From positions 1 through 64,000 of the forward strand of contig NZ_FNJM01000013.1 in assembly GCF_900104115.1 (NCBI RefSeq): 64,000 nucleotides of DNA, in the 5' to 3' direction. Origin of the DNA: Clostridium gasigenes. Its GTDB lineage: Bacteria; Bacillota; Clostridia; Clostridiales; Clostridiaceae. Under the pieces are notes generated by a model that saw only the letters and a program-made list of their open reading frames with translations, ran no database searches and was not told the origin of the DNA. This document shows positions 24,486-33,687 of this stretch, one piece after another. Numbering within the stretch: position 1 is the stretch's first letter; every line of letters begins with the position of its first letter. The position numbers were made by a program, and so were the translations under genes.

Positions 24486-25652
24486 TTAGAACGTTACTTT
24501 TGTACCATAGTAAGTACATTCTAGTACTTTTTCCATAGTTTCATCATCTATTGTTCTTGGGTTTGATCCTGTACAAGCATCTAATACTGCATTATGTGCT
24601 ATAAACTTCACATTATCTTTAAAGTCTTGTTCAGTTATTCCATATTCCTTCATTGTATGAGGAATACTTAATTTTGTATTTAATTCATTTATCATTTCTA
24701 TTAATGAATCTGTTAACTCTACATCTGTTTTTCCATCTAACTTCAACATTCTAGCAATATCTGCATATCTACCTTCACACTCTACTCTGTTATATTGCAT
24801 AACAAATGGTAAGAATATCGCATTTGCACAACCATGAGGAATGTGGAATACTGCTCCTACTTTATGAGCCATTGAATGAACTATTCCAAGCAGTGCATTT
24901 GAAAATGCCATTCCTGCTAAACATTGAGCTTCATGCATCAAGTTTCTAGCTTCTACATCACCTTCAAAAGATTGCATTAAATTAGCTTTAACCATTTCTA
25001 TAGCCTTCATTGCTAAAGGATCTGAGAAGTTTGATCTTAAACCTGCTGTATAAGCTTCAATTGCATGTGTTAATGCATCCATTCCTGTATGCGCAACTAA
25101 TTTCGCTGGCATAGTTTGAGCTAATGATGGATCTACTATAGCAATATCTGGAGTTATGTTAAAATCAGCTAAAGGATATTTTATTTTAGCTTTATAATCT
25201 GTTATTACTGAAAAAGCAGTAACTTCTGTTGCTGTTCCACTAGTTGATGGAATTGCTATAAACTTAGCTTTTTGTCTTAATTCAGGTAATCCAAATGGAA
25301 TTACAGCTTGTTCAAAAGTAAAATCTGGGTATTCATAAAATATCCACATTGCTTTAGCTGCATCTATTGGTGATCCGCCACCCATTCCAACTATCCAATC
25401 GGGCTTAAATCTTCTCATTGCTTCTGCACCCTTCATAACAGTTTCAACGGATGGATCTGGTTCAACACCTTCAAATAGTTCAACTTCAATTCCAGCTTCC
25501 TTTAAATAGTCTTCAACTTTTTGCAGAAAACCAAATCTTTTCATTGATCCTCCACCAACTACTACCATTGCCTTCTTACCCTTTAAAGTTTTAAGAACTT
25601 CAAGTGACCCAACGCCATGATAAATATCTCTTGGTAATGTAAAACGTGCCAT
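24486..25652 (-). CDS. Iron-containing alcohol dehydrogenase, sigma-54 controlled
   Basis: A 388-aa group III iron-dependent alcohol dehydrogenase, a cytosolic NAD(P)H-dependent aldehyde/alcohol oxidoreductase. The NAD(P) motif is GGGSPIDAAK near 98, and PSTSGTATEVT follows. Metal ligands are expected in AHTGMDALTHAIEAY and GIVHSMAHKVGAVFHIPHG. ATG 25652 follows AGGAGG; the ORF runs 21 residues further without support. It is monocistronic. A textbook -24/-12 promoter lies 190 nt upstream, and the adjacent gene is a sigma-54 activator, so expression is probably linked to solvent/aldehyde metabolism. Substrate preference (ethanol, butanol, propanediol) cannot be told. Confidence 0.92.
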   Translation of the reverse strand: MARFTLPRDIYHGVGSLEVLKTLKGKKAMVVVGGGSMKRFGFLQKVEDYLKEAGIEVELFEGVEPDPSVETVMKGAEAMRRFKPDWIVGMGGGSPIDAAKAMWIFYEYPDFTFEQAVIPFGLPELRQKAKFIAIPSTSGTATEVTAFSVITDYKAKIKYPLADFNITPDIAIVDPSLAQTMPAKLVAHTGMDALTHAIEAYTAGLRSNFSDPLAMKAIEMVKANLMQSFEGDVEARNLMHEAQCLAGMAFSNALLGIVHSMAHKVGAVFHIPHGCANAIFLPFVMQYNRVECEGRYADIARMLKLDGKTDVELTDSLIEMINELNTKLSIPHTMKEYGITEQDFKDNVKFIAHNAVLDACTGSNPRTIDDETMEKVLECTYYGTKVTF

Positions 25653-25843
25653 AATAATTCCTCCTAAATCCCTATTTCTTTTATACCTTTTTAACTTTAA
25701 ATAAATTATAATCAATAAATTTTCATACTAAAAATTTTCTAAAAGGTTATACTTTTATATTTATATTTCTTTATATCAGTTTATATTACTAATTTATTAA
25801 CTTAAGGATATTAATTATTAAAAAAATCCCTTATATATATTTA

Positions 25844-25862
25844 TAGCAACTACCGTGCCAAT
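25844..25862 (-). promoter_or_regulatory. Sigma-54 (-24/-12) promoter of the alcohol dehydrogenase gene
   Basis: On the minus strand the sequence is TTGGCACGGTAGTTGCTA, a full match to the TGGCAC-N5-TTGC consensus, with correct GG/GC spacing. Predicted start is near 25835, giving a 180-nt leader. rpoN is encoded at 59980-61359. Confidence 0.9.
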
Positions 25863-25945
25863 TGTTATTTTTTTATCATACTTTCTTGTAATAGCCTTAT
25901 CATAGCAATTTATTCAAATATAAAATATTTACTATTAAATAACAA

Positions 25946-26014
25946 TGTCCTAAAAGTTAACATTATATTTTTATAATACTGTTAGCTTTTAATACACTGT
26001 TAGTTTTTATTACA
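25946..26014 (-). promoter_or_regulatory. Three TGT-N11-ACA sites, putative enhancer (UAS) for the sigma-54 activator
   Basis: Three 17-bp sites share the same outline: 25946-25962, 25980-25996 and 25998-26014. The last two are near-identical direct copies with 18-bp period. They lie about 85-170 bp upstream of the -24/-12 promoter, a normal enhancer distance. Confidence 0.7.
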
Positions 26015-26058
26015 CTATATTCCTTTGAATAGCCAGTTAATATCTATTAATGTATTTT

Positions 26059-27621
26059 TTATTTGCTTTTTATATTATATTTCTTTATCTTATTATATAA
26101 AGTATTTCTGCTTATACCTAAGACAATTGCAACTTTAGTGATATTATAATTATTAACTTTCATTGCGGTATCTATTGTTCTAGCTTCTATAATTTCTAAA
26201 TTCAAATCTTTTTCTAGTATATTAATATCTACTCTCGACTTTTCTATTTCATCTCTAATTATTCCTATGCAACTATATATTTCCTTACTACTCTCATTAT
26301 CTTCACTTAAATCAAAAGATAATTTTCCACCTAAATTAACTATATTCTCAATATAATTTTCTAGTTGCCTTATGTTTCCTGGCCAATTATAATTAACTAG
26401 ATCTTTATATAATTCATTATTTATCTCTGGTACTACCTTATTTAATTTAAATGATTTCTTTCTTAAAAAATATTCTATTAGCTCCTCTATATCACCATTT
26501 CTTTCCCTCAATGGCGGTATTTTTATCGGAATAACACAAAGCCTATAATAAAGATCTTCTCTAAATTCCCTTTTTTCTATTTGCTTTTTAAGGTTTTTAT
26601 TAGTAGCCGCAATAACTCTAATATCTACTGGAATTTCTTCACTTCCTCCAAGTCTAGTTATAACACCTTCTTGAAGTACTCTTAAAAGATTAACTTGCAT
26701 CTCTAAAGGCATTTCTCCTATTTCATCTAAAAATAAAGTTCCTCCATTTGCTATTTCAACTTTCCCAATCTTACCGCCTTTTTTTCCACCAGTAAAAGTC
26801 CCCTCTTCATATCCAAATAGTTCACTTTCAATTAAGTTTGCAGGTATTGCTCCACAATTTATTGCTACAAACTTATTTTTTCTTCTATAGCTATAGTTAT
26901 GTATAGCTTGAGCTAATACCTCTTTGCCTGTCCCACTTTCGCCTTGAATTAAAACTGTAGATGGGCTATTAGCTATTATTTTGCAATTTGTTATAACATT
27001 AGTTATAGCTGCACTTTTCCCTATAATATCATTAAAATCACAAAAAGCTCCCTTTGTATCATTTTTGCATTTATCCAAATTATTCTCTATTGCTTTAACT
27101 CCAAAGGCAACTAACCCTAAAGTATGAGGGTGCTTCATATTGCTTTTCCCTGTTAAGTTTAACGTTCCTATTATCTTGCCATATATATTATGAATTGGTG
27201 CTGCAGAGCAAGTTAAACTCCTAAAGCTTTCTATATAATGTTCATTTGCTGTAATTTGAACACACTTATCTTCTTTTATTGCTGTCCCCATTGCATTAGT
27301 TCCTATATTTTGCTCATCCATATAAGCACCAATTTTTAAATTCAATTTATCAAATTTATTTACTATCCACTCAGCACCTTTTATATTTAATATACATCCT
27401 TCCTTATCTGTTAAAACTATAATAAAATCATTATCATGAACAGATGAAAACATCATATCTATATAAGGCCTTGAAATTTCAATAAGCTCACTATTATTAC
27501 TTAAAATTCTTAATAATTCTTCATTCTCTAATATTTTTTTAGAATATATAGATTCTTTTAGTACTCCATACCCCTTACTTCTTTTATGTGACTCCTTAAC
27601 TAATAATTTATTATCTAACAT
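26059..27621 (-). CDS. Sigma-54-dependent transcriptional activator, AcoR-like (GAF-AAA+-HTH)
   Basis: A 520-aa enhancer-binding protein. The N-terminal part (about 50-190) resembles the GAF sensor of AcoR-type regulators (NIGTNAMGTAIKE, CSAAPIHN). The AAA+ domain (about 200-430) has Walker A GESGTGKE (about 227), the sigma-54 contact loop EGTFTGG (usual form GAFTGA; two positions differ), Walker B GGTLFLDEIGEMP and the R-finger region. A Fis-type HTH sits at the C-terminus (NNYNITKVAIVLGISRNTLYNKIKKY). It probably activates the alcohol dehydrogenase gene next to it in response to a small-molecule signal. RBS AAGGGGAG precedes ATG 27621. Confidence 0.93.
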   Translation of the reverse strand: MLDNKLLVKESHKRSKGYGVLKESIYSKKILENEELLRILSNNSELIEISRPYIDMMFSSVHDNDFIIVLTDKEGCILNIKGAEWIVNKFDKLNLKIGAYMDEQNIGTNAMGTAIKEDKCVQITANEHYIESFRSLTCSAAPIHNIYGKIIGTLNLTGKSNMKHPHTLGLVAFGVKAIENNLDKCKNDTKGAFCDFNDIIGKSAAITNVITNCKIIANSPSTVLIQGESGTGKEVLAQAIHNYSYRRKNKFVAINCGAIPANLIESELFGYEEGTFTGGKKGGKIGKVEIANGGTLFLDEIGEMPLEMQVNLLRVLQEGVITRLGGSEEIPVDIRVIAATNKNLKKQIEKREFREDLYYRLCVIPIKIPPLRERNGDIEELIEYFLRKKSFKLNKVVPEINNELYKDLVNYNWPGNIRQLENYIENIVNLGGKLSFDLSEDNESSKEIYSCIGIIRDEIEKSRVDINILEKDLNLEIIEARTIDTAMKVNNYNITKVAIVLGISRNTLYNKIKKYNIKSK

Positions 27622-27734
27622 AAATTTCTCCCCTTTTGTTAAACTGCCCCTACCTCATATACCCCTTCTAAAATCATATATTTAAAAGTGAAATTAAGTC
27701 TTCTACTTTTAATCAGCTACTTATTACATCTCCG

Positions 27735-27750
27735 CTATTTTATGATGCCT
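27735..27750. repeat. Solo end of the dispersed palindrome family
   Basis: TATTTTATGATGCCTAA-type end sequence, identical to the right end of the copy at 54167-54234, without a recognisable partner. It lies between the activator gene and its predicted promoter. Confidence 0.4.
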
Positions 27751-27777
27751 AAAGCATATCCAAATAAATATACCTTT

Positions 27778-27806
27778 ATTATATCCAATTACCATATTTT
27801 AAACAA
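27778..27806 (-). promoter_or_regulatory. Predicted promoter of the sigma-54 activator gene
   Basis: On the minus strand, TTGTTT (27801-27806), 17-nt spacer, TATAAT (27778-27783). The spacer and flanks (TAATTGGATATAATAAAG) are shared with a promoter at 54320-54348. Confidence 0.6.
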
Positions 27807-27849
27807 CTTGTATAAGACCTATGAAAAAAATAACAAAAAGGCTCAAAAA

Positions 27850-27924
27850 GTCTAAAATACTGCTCTGTTTTTTGAAATATTTTAGAACATAAAAAGCGAC
27901 TGACACTAAAATGCCAGTCACTCT
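27850..27924 (-). terminator. Two consecutive hairpins ending the GntR-ABC operon
   Basis: AGTGACTG...CAGTCGCT followed by T5 (27894-27922), then TCTAAAATA...TATTTTAGA followed by CTTTTTG (27850-27888) on the minus strand. Confidence 0.75.
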
Positions 27925-27944
27925 TATTGTTTTTTAATTTACCC

Positions 27945-28682
27945 TTATCTTTCTTTAATTATTGCTTTTTTAACTAACAAATATATAAATCCTATTAAAA
28001 TAATAAATACAACTATAAATGTTCCTATTGCTCCATAAGGATTCATTGTATTCCACCCTAATATATTTTGAATAAATATCCCTATTTCGCTAAATAATTT
28101 TTCGAAAGTACCTGCAATTATTATTGGTCCTATTGAAATTATTGTTTTCATTAATTTATTACACTTATAGTATATTAATACTATTGTTAATCCTAATGTA
28201 AAAATCATAATATACACTGAAAATTGTAATAAAAAAGTGTTTAACAATGTTACTACATCATTATTTTGAATCCATATACTCGTTGTACCCGCAGTTTCCA
28301 AATCTCTAAAACTTGTAAAAATCATATCATAACCAGTTGGAGATTTAGTAAATAGATTATATACTCTATTTATTATTACATCCAATAATGATGCTATTGC
28401 TGCTATGGTCAATATTGATAATATTGTTCCTTTAAAGTATGTCTTCCTTGATATATTATTACTTTGAGAAAAATAGAAATTTTCCTTAAAGAAGTTTAAC
28501 CCTATAACAAATAAAAATATAACAGTAGATATCTCAATCCCAGATGAAACTATATTCCCATCTCTATAATGTTTTTGAAGATATGACATAACTATCAAAA
28601 CTGAAATAAATATAGAATAATATATTATCATTGATTTTTTAACACTAGCCAAATTATATTTTGCAACACTATAACATTTCAT
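27945..28682 (-). CDS. ABC-2-type transporter permease-like membrane protein
   Basis: A 245-aa membrane protein with six hydrophobic segments (for example MIIYYSIFISVLIVMSYL, IEISTVIFLFVIGLNFF, IMIFTLGLTIVLIYY, IGTFIVVFIILIGFIYLLV). The segment between the first two and third spans is extracytoplasmic. It starts at ATG 28682 overlapping the stop of the ATPase gene (TAATG), so the two are made together. No close functional family is recognisable. With the GntR/YtrA regulator this resembles YtrABCDEF-like systems that respond to cell-envelope stress. Confidence 0.75.
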   Translation of the reverse strand: MKCYSVAKYNLASVKKSMIIYYSIFISVLIVMSYLQKHYRDGNIVSSGIEISTVIFLFVIGLNFFKENFYFSQSNNISRKTYFKGTILSILTIAAIASLLDVIINRVYNLFTKSPTGYDMIFTSFRDLETAGTTSIWIQNNDVVTLLNTFLLQFSVYIMIFTLGLTIVLIYYKCNKLMKTIISIGPIIIAGTFEKLFSEIGIFIQNILGWNTMNPYGAIGTFIVVFIILIGFIYLLVKKAIIKER

Positions 28683-29557
28683 TATTTTTCTCCTCCTTCA
28701 CTTGTTAAATATATAAATAATTTTTGAAGTTCTACCTTTGAAACTTTAAGATCTAATTTAATTTGCTCTTCTTTTTCTTTATTTGTAACTTCTCCAATTA
28801 TAGTTGCTGCTTTAAATGAAGCCATAGTTTCTACATTTACACAGTTTTTTCCTTTTATATAATCATCAACATTTTTGTCTAAACCTGAAATTGTATATGA
28901 ATCTTTTAAAAGCTCTTCTACTTCTACATTTTTAATAATTTTATTATCCTTCATTATAATTACATTTTCTAAAATATCAGCTACTTCTTCAATTATATGA
29001 GTTGAAAGTATAATTGTTTTTGGCTTTTCTATATAATTTGCCATTAGTTCCTTATAAAACAAATCTCTATGACCTGCGTCTAACCCAAGTATTGGTTCAT
29101 CAAATAATAATATTTCTGCGTTTGATGCTAATGTAATTATTATTTTACATATTGATGTGTATCCTGTTGAAAGTTCTTTAAACTTTTTATTTATATTAAT
29201 TCCAAATTTCTTTGAAAGCTCTAATGCATAATCCATGTTAAAGTTTTTATAAAACTCTGCTGTCCATTTTAAAATATCTTTTATTTTCATACTCTCTGGA
29301 TATAAATCTTTCTCAACCATTAAATATATTTTTTCTAAAGCATTATCATTTTCTATAACATTTTCACCATCAATAGTTATTGTTCCACGGGTTGGGAAAA
29401 TCCTATTTGTCATAAGATTTAGAAGTGTAGTTTTTCCCTCTCCATTTCTTCCAAGTAAACCATAAATTTTATTTTCCTCTAATGTTAAAGATACATCATT
29501 TAATGCGCAAACATCCCCAAAGTTTTTTGTAATGTTAGAAATCTTTATTGTACTCAT
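28682..29557 (-). CDS. ABC transporter ATP-binding protein
   Basis: A 291-aa ATPase. Walker A GRNGEGKTT (about 36-44), Q-loop region, the signature ELSTGYTS (about 134-141; the usual LSGGQ is degenerate) and Walker B ILLFDEPILGLD followed by the H-loop STHIIEE. A C-terminal extension of about 70 residues follows the nucleotide-binding domain. Degenerate signature and GntR context are typical of YtrB-like ATPases. It follows the regulator by only 3 nt and overlaps the permease gene. Confidence 0.92.
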   Translation of the reverse strand: MSTIKISNITKNFGDVCALNDVSLTLEENKIYGLLGRNGEGKTTLLNLMTNRIFPTRGTITIDGENVIENDNALEKIYLMVEKDLYPESMKIKDILKWTAEFYKNFNMDYALELSKKFGININKKFKELSTGYTSICKIIITLASNAEILLFDEPILGLDAGHRDLFYKELMANYIEKPKTIILSTHIIEEVADILENVIIMKDNKIIKNVEVEELLKDSYTISGLDKNVDDYIKGKNCVNVETMASFKAATIIGEVTNKEKEEQIKLDLKVSKVELQKLFIYLTSEGGEK

Positions 29558-29560
29558 AAA

Positions 29561-29923
29561 TTAATCCTCCTTCTTAATCATATTTATAATATCTACAGTT
29601 GAAATATCTAATCTTTTAGCTTCTTCAATTAAAGAAACTATATATTTTTTATAAAAACTATCTTTTCTCTTTTCCATTAACAAATTTTTACTACCTGTTG
29701 AAACAAACATTCCCACACCCCTCTTTTTATATATAACTCCTTCATCTACTAATAAATTAAACCCTTTTGCCACTGTTGCAGGATTAATTTTAAACTTAAC
29801 AGATATTTCTGTAGTTGATGGTATTACTCCCTCTTCTTTAAAAATCCCTTTTAAAATATTATCTTCAATAGCTTGAGCTATTTGCGCATATATTGGCGTG
29901 TCATTTGTTAATTCTAAAATCAT
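29561..29923 (-). CDS. GntR-family regulator, YtrA subfamily
   Basis: A 120-aa short GntR protein with only the winged helix and a small dimerisation helix (YtrA type, no effector domain). HTH: TPIYAQIAQAIEDNILKG, then PSTTEISVKFKINPATVAKGFNLLVDEGVIYKKRGVGMFV. ATG 29923 follows AAGGAGTG; ten upstream residues in frame lack support. It is the first gene of a three-gene operon with an ABC transporter and is expected to repress its own operon at the inverted repeat upstream (30031-30072). Confidence 0.92.
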   Translation of the reverse strand: MILELTNDTPIYAQIAQAIEDNILKGIFKEEGVIPSTTEISVKFKINPATVAKGFNLLVDEGVIYKKRGVGMFVSTGSKNLLMEKRKDSFYKKYIVSLIEEAKRLDISTVDIINMIKKED

Positions 29924-29941
29924 ATTATCACTCCTTATATA

Positions 29942-29999
29942 AGTGACTTTCAAAAAAATAATATATCAATTTGCTAGTTTATTATTTTTTTAAATGCCT
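29942..29999. repeat. Dispersed palindrome family member
   Basis: AAAAAAATAATA...TAGTTTATTATTTTTTT stem, ends AGTGACTTTC and AAATGCCTAA. It sits between the operator and the GntR start codon, within the operon leader. Confidence 0.7.
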
Positions 30000-30030
30000 A
30001 ATTCTCTATGTTATATACTATGCATAACTC

Positions 30031-30072
30031 CTTGGTTAGTTACTATTGTAATTAACTATATAACTAACTAAG
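30031..30072. promoter_or_regulatory. Putative operator of the GntR-ABC operon
   Basis: CTTGGTTAGTTA (30031-30042) and TAACTAACTAAG (30061-30072) form a 12-bp inverted repeat with one mismatch, 18-nt spacer; suited to a dimeric YtrA-type repressor. Confidence 0.6.
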
Positions 30073-30147
30073 TTTATTGTCAATACTATCCAGTAAATAT
30101 TTTCTATTTAATTTCATATTAGCTTGTTATTTATTTTCACATCCATT

Positions 30148-30198
30148 AGGGATCTTAAAAAATAACTAGTTAGATTCTGATCTATTTTGCACAACCTA
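30148..30198. repeat. Dispersed palindrome family member
   Basis: Left end TTAGGGATCTTAAAAAATAACTAG, right part TGATCTATTTTGCACAACCTA. The core AATAACTAG matches other copies. Confidence 0.55.
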
Positions 30199-30212
30199 AT
30201 ATTTTTACGCAC

Positions 30213-30242
30213 AAAAAGACTCCTCAAAATGAGGAGCCTTTT
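30213..30242 (-). terminator. Terminator of smpB
   Basis: GGCTCCTC pairs with GAGGAGTC and is followed on the minus strand by T5, about 17 nt after the stop. Confidence 0.85.
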
Positions 30243-30258
30243 ATCTTAAATAAAATTA

Positions 30259-30726
30259 TTATCTATTACTTTCTTTCATTTGTCTTTCTATATCTCTGTT
30301 ATGTGCTTTTTCTAGCATTGAATCTCTTTTATCGTAATTTTTCTTACCTCTACATAAACCAATAGCTGCTTTCACTTTTCCATTTTTTAAATATAAAGCT
30401 AATGGTATTAGTGTAAATCCTTCTCTAGTTACTAATAAATCAAATCTTTTTATTTGTTCTTTATGAAGTAAAAGCTTTCTTTCTCTTATCGGATCTACGT
30501 TTGTAATGTTTCCTTGCGCATAGTGACTTATGTGCATTCCTTTAATAAACATTTCTCCGTTATATATATCTGCATAGCTTTCTTTAAGATTACACTTACC
30601 TATTCTTATAGATTTAACTTCAGTTCCTACTAAAGATATTCCTGCTTCTATTGTTTCTTCAACAAAGTAATCATGTCTTGCTTTTCTATTTTCAGCTAAT
30701 GTATTACTATTTTTTTTTCTTACCAT
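30259..30726 (-). CDS. smpB: SsrA-binding protein
   Basis: A 155-aa small basic OB-fold protein that carries tmRNA into stalled ribosomes. Conserved blocks are visible: [39 protein letters not shown] and [10 protein letters not shown], with a basic C-terminal tail containing [11 protein letters not shown] 30726 (MVRKK) is likely; GTG 30735 lies in the RBS itself. The gene follows rnr but is separated by a terminator. tmRNA is encoded 24 kb away in this window. Confidence 0.96.
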   Translation of the reverse strand: MVRKKNSNTLAENRKARHDYFVEETIEAGISLVGTEVKSIRIGKCNLKESYADIYNGEMFIKGMHISHYAQGNITNVDPIRERKLLLHKEQIKRFDLLVTREGFTLIPLALYLKNGKVKAAIGLCRGKKNYDKRDSMLEKAHNRDIERQMKESNR

Positions 30727-30864
30727 TTTTTTCACCCACTAATAAATTTTAATGTATCCAAGATTAGAAAGTATCTTGAATCATTAAAATTTCTATTATT
30801 TATTAATTATAGTATATCAATATAATTTCAAATTGTAAATTTATAAGTTCTAAATTTATCATTT

Positions 30865-30922
30865 AGGCATTGTAAAATAAACAATATAATTTCGCATAAA
30901 ATTTATTATTATAATTTATAAG
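30865..30922. repeat. Degenerate dispersed palindrome family member
   Basis: Clear left end TTAGGCATTGTAAAATAAACAAT; the right arm (AATTTATTATTATAATTT) is eroded. Confidence 0.45.
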
Positions 30923-30935
30923 TTGAAAGTAAAGA

Positions 30936-30967
30936 AAAAGCACTAACCTTAAAAGATTAGTGCTTTT
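30936..30967 (-). terminator. Terminator of rnr
   Basis: AAAGCACTAA pairs with TTAGTGCTTT, followed on the minus strand by TTTC, 38 nt after the rnr stop. Confidence 0.85.
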
Positions 30968-31004
30968 GAAGTTTCCTTAAATTTGTTTCTATTAAATAAA
31001 CATT

Positions 31005-33224
31005 CTACTCTTCGTCTACGTAGTTTGTTTTCATCTCTTCTTTAACTTCTAGTAATTCATCAACTAGTTTTTTATTTGCCTTAATTTCTGTTTTTGGTGC
31101 TTCCTCTTCTTCTGTTAAATTAAAGTAGACTTCTCTATTATCTATATCTACTTTTGTACATTTAACTTTAACTACTGCTCCAAGTCTATATACTTTTTTA
31201 GTTCTTTCACCTATTAAACATAAATGAGCTTCATCATATATATAATAATCATCATCTAATTCAGTAATATGGACTAAACCTTCTATAGTGTTTGGTAGTT
31301 GTACAAATATACCAAATGAAGTTACTGATGATATCATTCCTTCAAATTCTTCACCTATTCTATTTTGCATGTATTCAGCTTTCTTTAAATCATCAACTTC
31401 TCTTTCTGCTTGTTCTGCAACTCTTTCTCTTTCTGATGATTGTTTTGAAGTTTGATCAACTATTACAGCTAATTTTTCTGCTCTTTTTTCATCTATTTTA
31501 GCATTTAAATGCTCTTTTATAATTCTGTGTATTTGAAGATCTGGATATCTTCTTATTGGTGATGTAAAGTGACAGTAATATTTAGCTGCAAGACCAAAGT
31601 GACCTACACATTCTGGTGAATATTTAGCTTGCATCATTGAACGTAATAATAATTTACTTACTACTGGTTCTTCTGGTTTTCCTTTTACCTTTTCAAGTAC
31701 TTCTTGCAGCAGTTTAGGTTGAACATCTTGTGTCCATCTAATTCCATATCCTAAATTATAAACAAACTCTTTAAACTTAGTTAATTTTTCTTCATCTGGT
31801 TCTTCATGAATTCTATAAACAAATGGCATATGTGCCCAATGCATATATTCTGCAACTGTTTCATTTGCTGCTAACATAAATTCTTCTATTATTTTATTAG
31901 CTATTCCTCTTTCGTAAGGCTTAATATCAACTGGTTTTCCAAGTTCATTTAATATTATTTTAGATTCTGGGAAATCAAAATCTATAGCTCCTCTTCTCAT
32001 TCTTTTATTACGAAGAATTGCACAAAGCTCTTCCATATCTAAGAAATCTTGATGTAGATTTTCATATTTCTTTATAAGTTCTGCGTCTTTATCTTTTAAA
32101 ATTTTAGTAACATCTGTATAAGTCATTCTTGCTGTTGTATTAATTATAGTTTCAGCTATTTCATGATCTATAATTTTTCCTGATTGATCTATTGTCATAA
32201 AGCAGCTTAATGTTAATCTATCAACACTTGGGTTTAATGAACAAATACCATTTGAAAGCTTTCTTGGTAGCATTGGTATAACTCTATCTAGTAAATAAAC
32301 AGAAGTTGCTCTGTCAAATGCTTCTTTATCTAGAGGACTTTGTTCTCTAACATAATGAGTTACATCTGCAATATGAACTCCTAATTTAAATGTTCCATTT
32401 TCTAATTTTTCTATTGATACCGCATCATCTAAATCCTTAGCATCTTCTCCATCTATTGTTACCATTTTCATATTTCTTAAATCTTTTCTTCTTCTATATT
32501 CTTTATCTTCAATTGTTTCTGATACACCCTCTGCATAGCTTAATATTTTTTCAGAGAACTCTTCAGGCAGACCATATTTTTTAATTATAGTTAATATGTC
32601 AAGGCCCTTATCTCCTTTTTTACCAAGTACTTGTTCAACTACACCTTCTGGGCTTCTTCTTTGATCTGGCCATCTAGTTATTTCAACAACAACTACATCT
32701 CCATCTTCTGCTCCATTTTTATCTTTTTTAGATACGAAAATATCTTGATTTAATCTTGTATCTTCTGGAACTACAAAACCGAAGTTCTTATTACCTTCAT
32801 ATATACCGATAATTTTGCTGTTTCCTCTCTCAAGGATATCAACAACTTCACCTTCTCTTTTTTTAGTTCCATTTTTATCTTCTTTTGTTACTTGAACTAA
32901 TATTTTATCTCCGTTCATAGCTCCATTCATAAATGAACTTGGGATAAATACATCTCTTTCACCTTCAGTTTCTGGTATTAAGAACCCAAAACCTTTTTGG
33001 TGAGCTTGAAGTTTACCTCTTACTAGTCCCATTCTTTCTGGAATCCCGAATTTATCTTTTTTAGTTCTTATTATTGTACCTTCTTTTTCCATTGTTTTTA
33101 AAGTCTTTTTAAAAGGCTTATATTCCTCTTGTGATATATCAAATACTGTTACTAGTTCTTGTATATCCATTGGTCTGTAAGCTTCTTCCCTCATAAAGTT
33201 TAAAAGCGTTTTTTTCATTCCCAT
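31005..33224 (-). CDS. rnr: Ribonuclease R
   Basis: A 739-aa 3'-5' exoribonuclease that degrades structured RNA and, with tmRNA-SmpB, clears nonstop mRNA. Domain order: N-terminal winged helix (about 1-60), cold-shock domains (about 65-230: KLQAHQKGFGFLIPE, GNKNFGFVVPED), the RNB catalytic domain with DGEDAKDLDDAVSIE (about 262-276; Asp cluster), and a C-terminal S1 domain (GEEFEGMISSVTSFGIFVQLPNTIEGLVH) with a short acidic tail. Start choice: GGAGG lies one base from the first ATG, so ATG 33224 (MGMKKTLL) is better spaced. Order secG-rnr-smpB is standard in Firmicutes. Confidence 0.95.
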   Translation of the reverse strand: MGMKKTLLNFMREEAYRPMDIQELVTVFDISQEEYKPFKKTLKTMEKEGTIIRTKKDKFGIPERMGLVRGKLQAHQKGFGFLIPETEGERDVFIPSSFMNGAMNGDKILVQVTKEDKNGTKKREGEVVDILERGNSKIIGIYEGNKNFGFVVPEDTRLNQDIFVSKKDKNGAEDGDVVVVEITRWPDQRRSPEGVVEQVLGKKGDKGLDILTIIKKYGLPEEFSEKILSYAEGVSETIEDKEYRRRKDLRNMKMVTIDGEDAKDLDDAVSIEKLENGTFKLGVHIADVTHYVREQSPLDKEAFDRATSVYLLDRVIPMLPRKLSNGICSLNPSVDRLTLSCFMTIDQSGKIIDHEIAETIINTTARMTYTDVTKILKDKDAELIKKYENLHQDFLDMEELCAILRNKRMRRGAIDFDFPESKIILNELGKPVDIKPYERGIANKIIEEFMLAANETVAEYMHWAHMPFVYRIHEEPDEEKLTKFKEFVYNLGYGIRWTQDVQPKLLQEVLEKVKGKPEEPVVSKLLLRSMMQAKYSPECVGHFGLAAKYYCHFTSPIRRYPDLQIHRIIKEHLNAKIDEKRAEKLAVIVDQTSKQSSERERVAEQAEREVDDLKKAEYMQNRIGEEFEGMISSVTSFGIFVQLPNTIEGLVHITELDDDYYIYDEAHLCLIGERTKKVYRLGAVVKVKCTKVDIDNREVYFNLTEEEEAPKTEIKANKKLVDELLEVKEEMKTNYVDEE

Positions 33225-33315
33225 ATATTGCATTCCTCCATTTTTTATTACTTACTTAAAGTATATCCATTATGTACTTATATTATAAATTATTCTTTTA
33301 AAATAACCTTAAAAT

Positions 33316-33346
33316 AAAAGCTACTATCATAATGATAGTAGCTTTT
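33316..33346 (-). terminator. Terminator of secG
   Basis: Perfect 15-bp stem, AAAAGCTACTATCAT with its complement, T-rich minus-strand tail. Confidence 0.85.
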
Positions 33347-33353
33347 CATCATA

Positions 33354-33584
33354 CTATATTAAATTTAATGCCACTGTAACTATTGCAAACATCGACATTG
33401 ATACTACTGTTGCTCTTGCAAGCATAACTTCTTTAGTTTTAGTTTTGTTTTTCGAGAAAAATGTTTCAGTTGTTCCACCTTGAATTAATCCACTTAGGGC
33501 ATCTGCCTTACTTGGTTGCATTAATATTGTTACTACAACTATTAAACCTAAAATCATTTCTAATACTAGCAGAAAATTTTTCAT
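33354..33584 (-). CDS. secG: Preprotein translocase subunit SecG
   Basis: A 76-aa membrane subunit of the SecYEG channel. Two transmembrane helices (about residues 2-20, LLVLEMILGLIVVVTILMQ, and 55-75) flank a conserved cytoplasmic loop with LSGLIQGG and FFSKNKTK. ATG 33584 follows GGGAGG; the longer frame starts at a GTG inside the RBS. It lies between eno and rnr with a terminator on each side. Confidence 0.95.
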   Translation of the reverse strand: MKNFLLVLEMILGLIVVVTILMQPSKADALSGLIQGGTTETFFSKNKTKTKEVMLARATVVSMSMFAIVTVALNLI

Positions 33585-33687
33585 ACTTATACCTCCCACT
33601 GTCTCTTCCGATTTACATTTTTATATAAGCCTATAATATCATACTACATATTAAAAAACAAGTATTTAGTTACATTTTTCTCCATTT

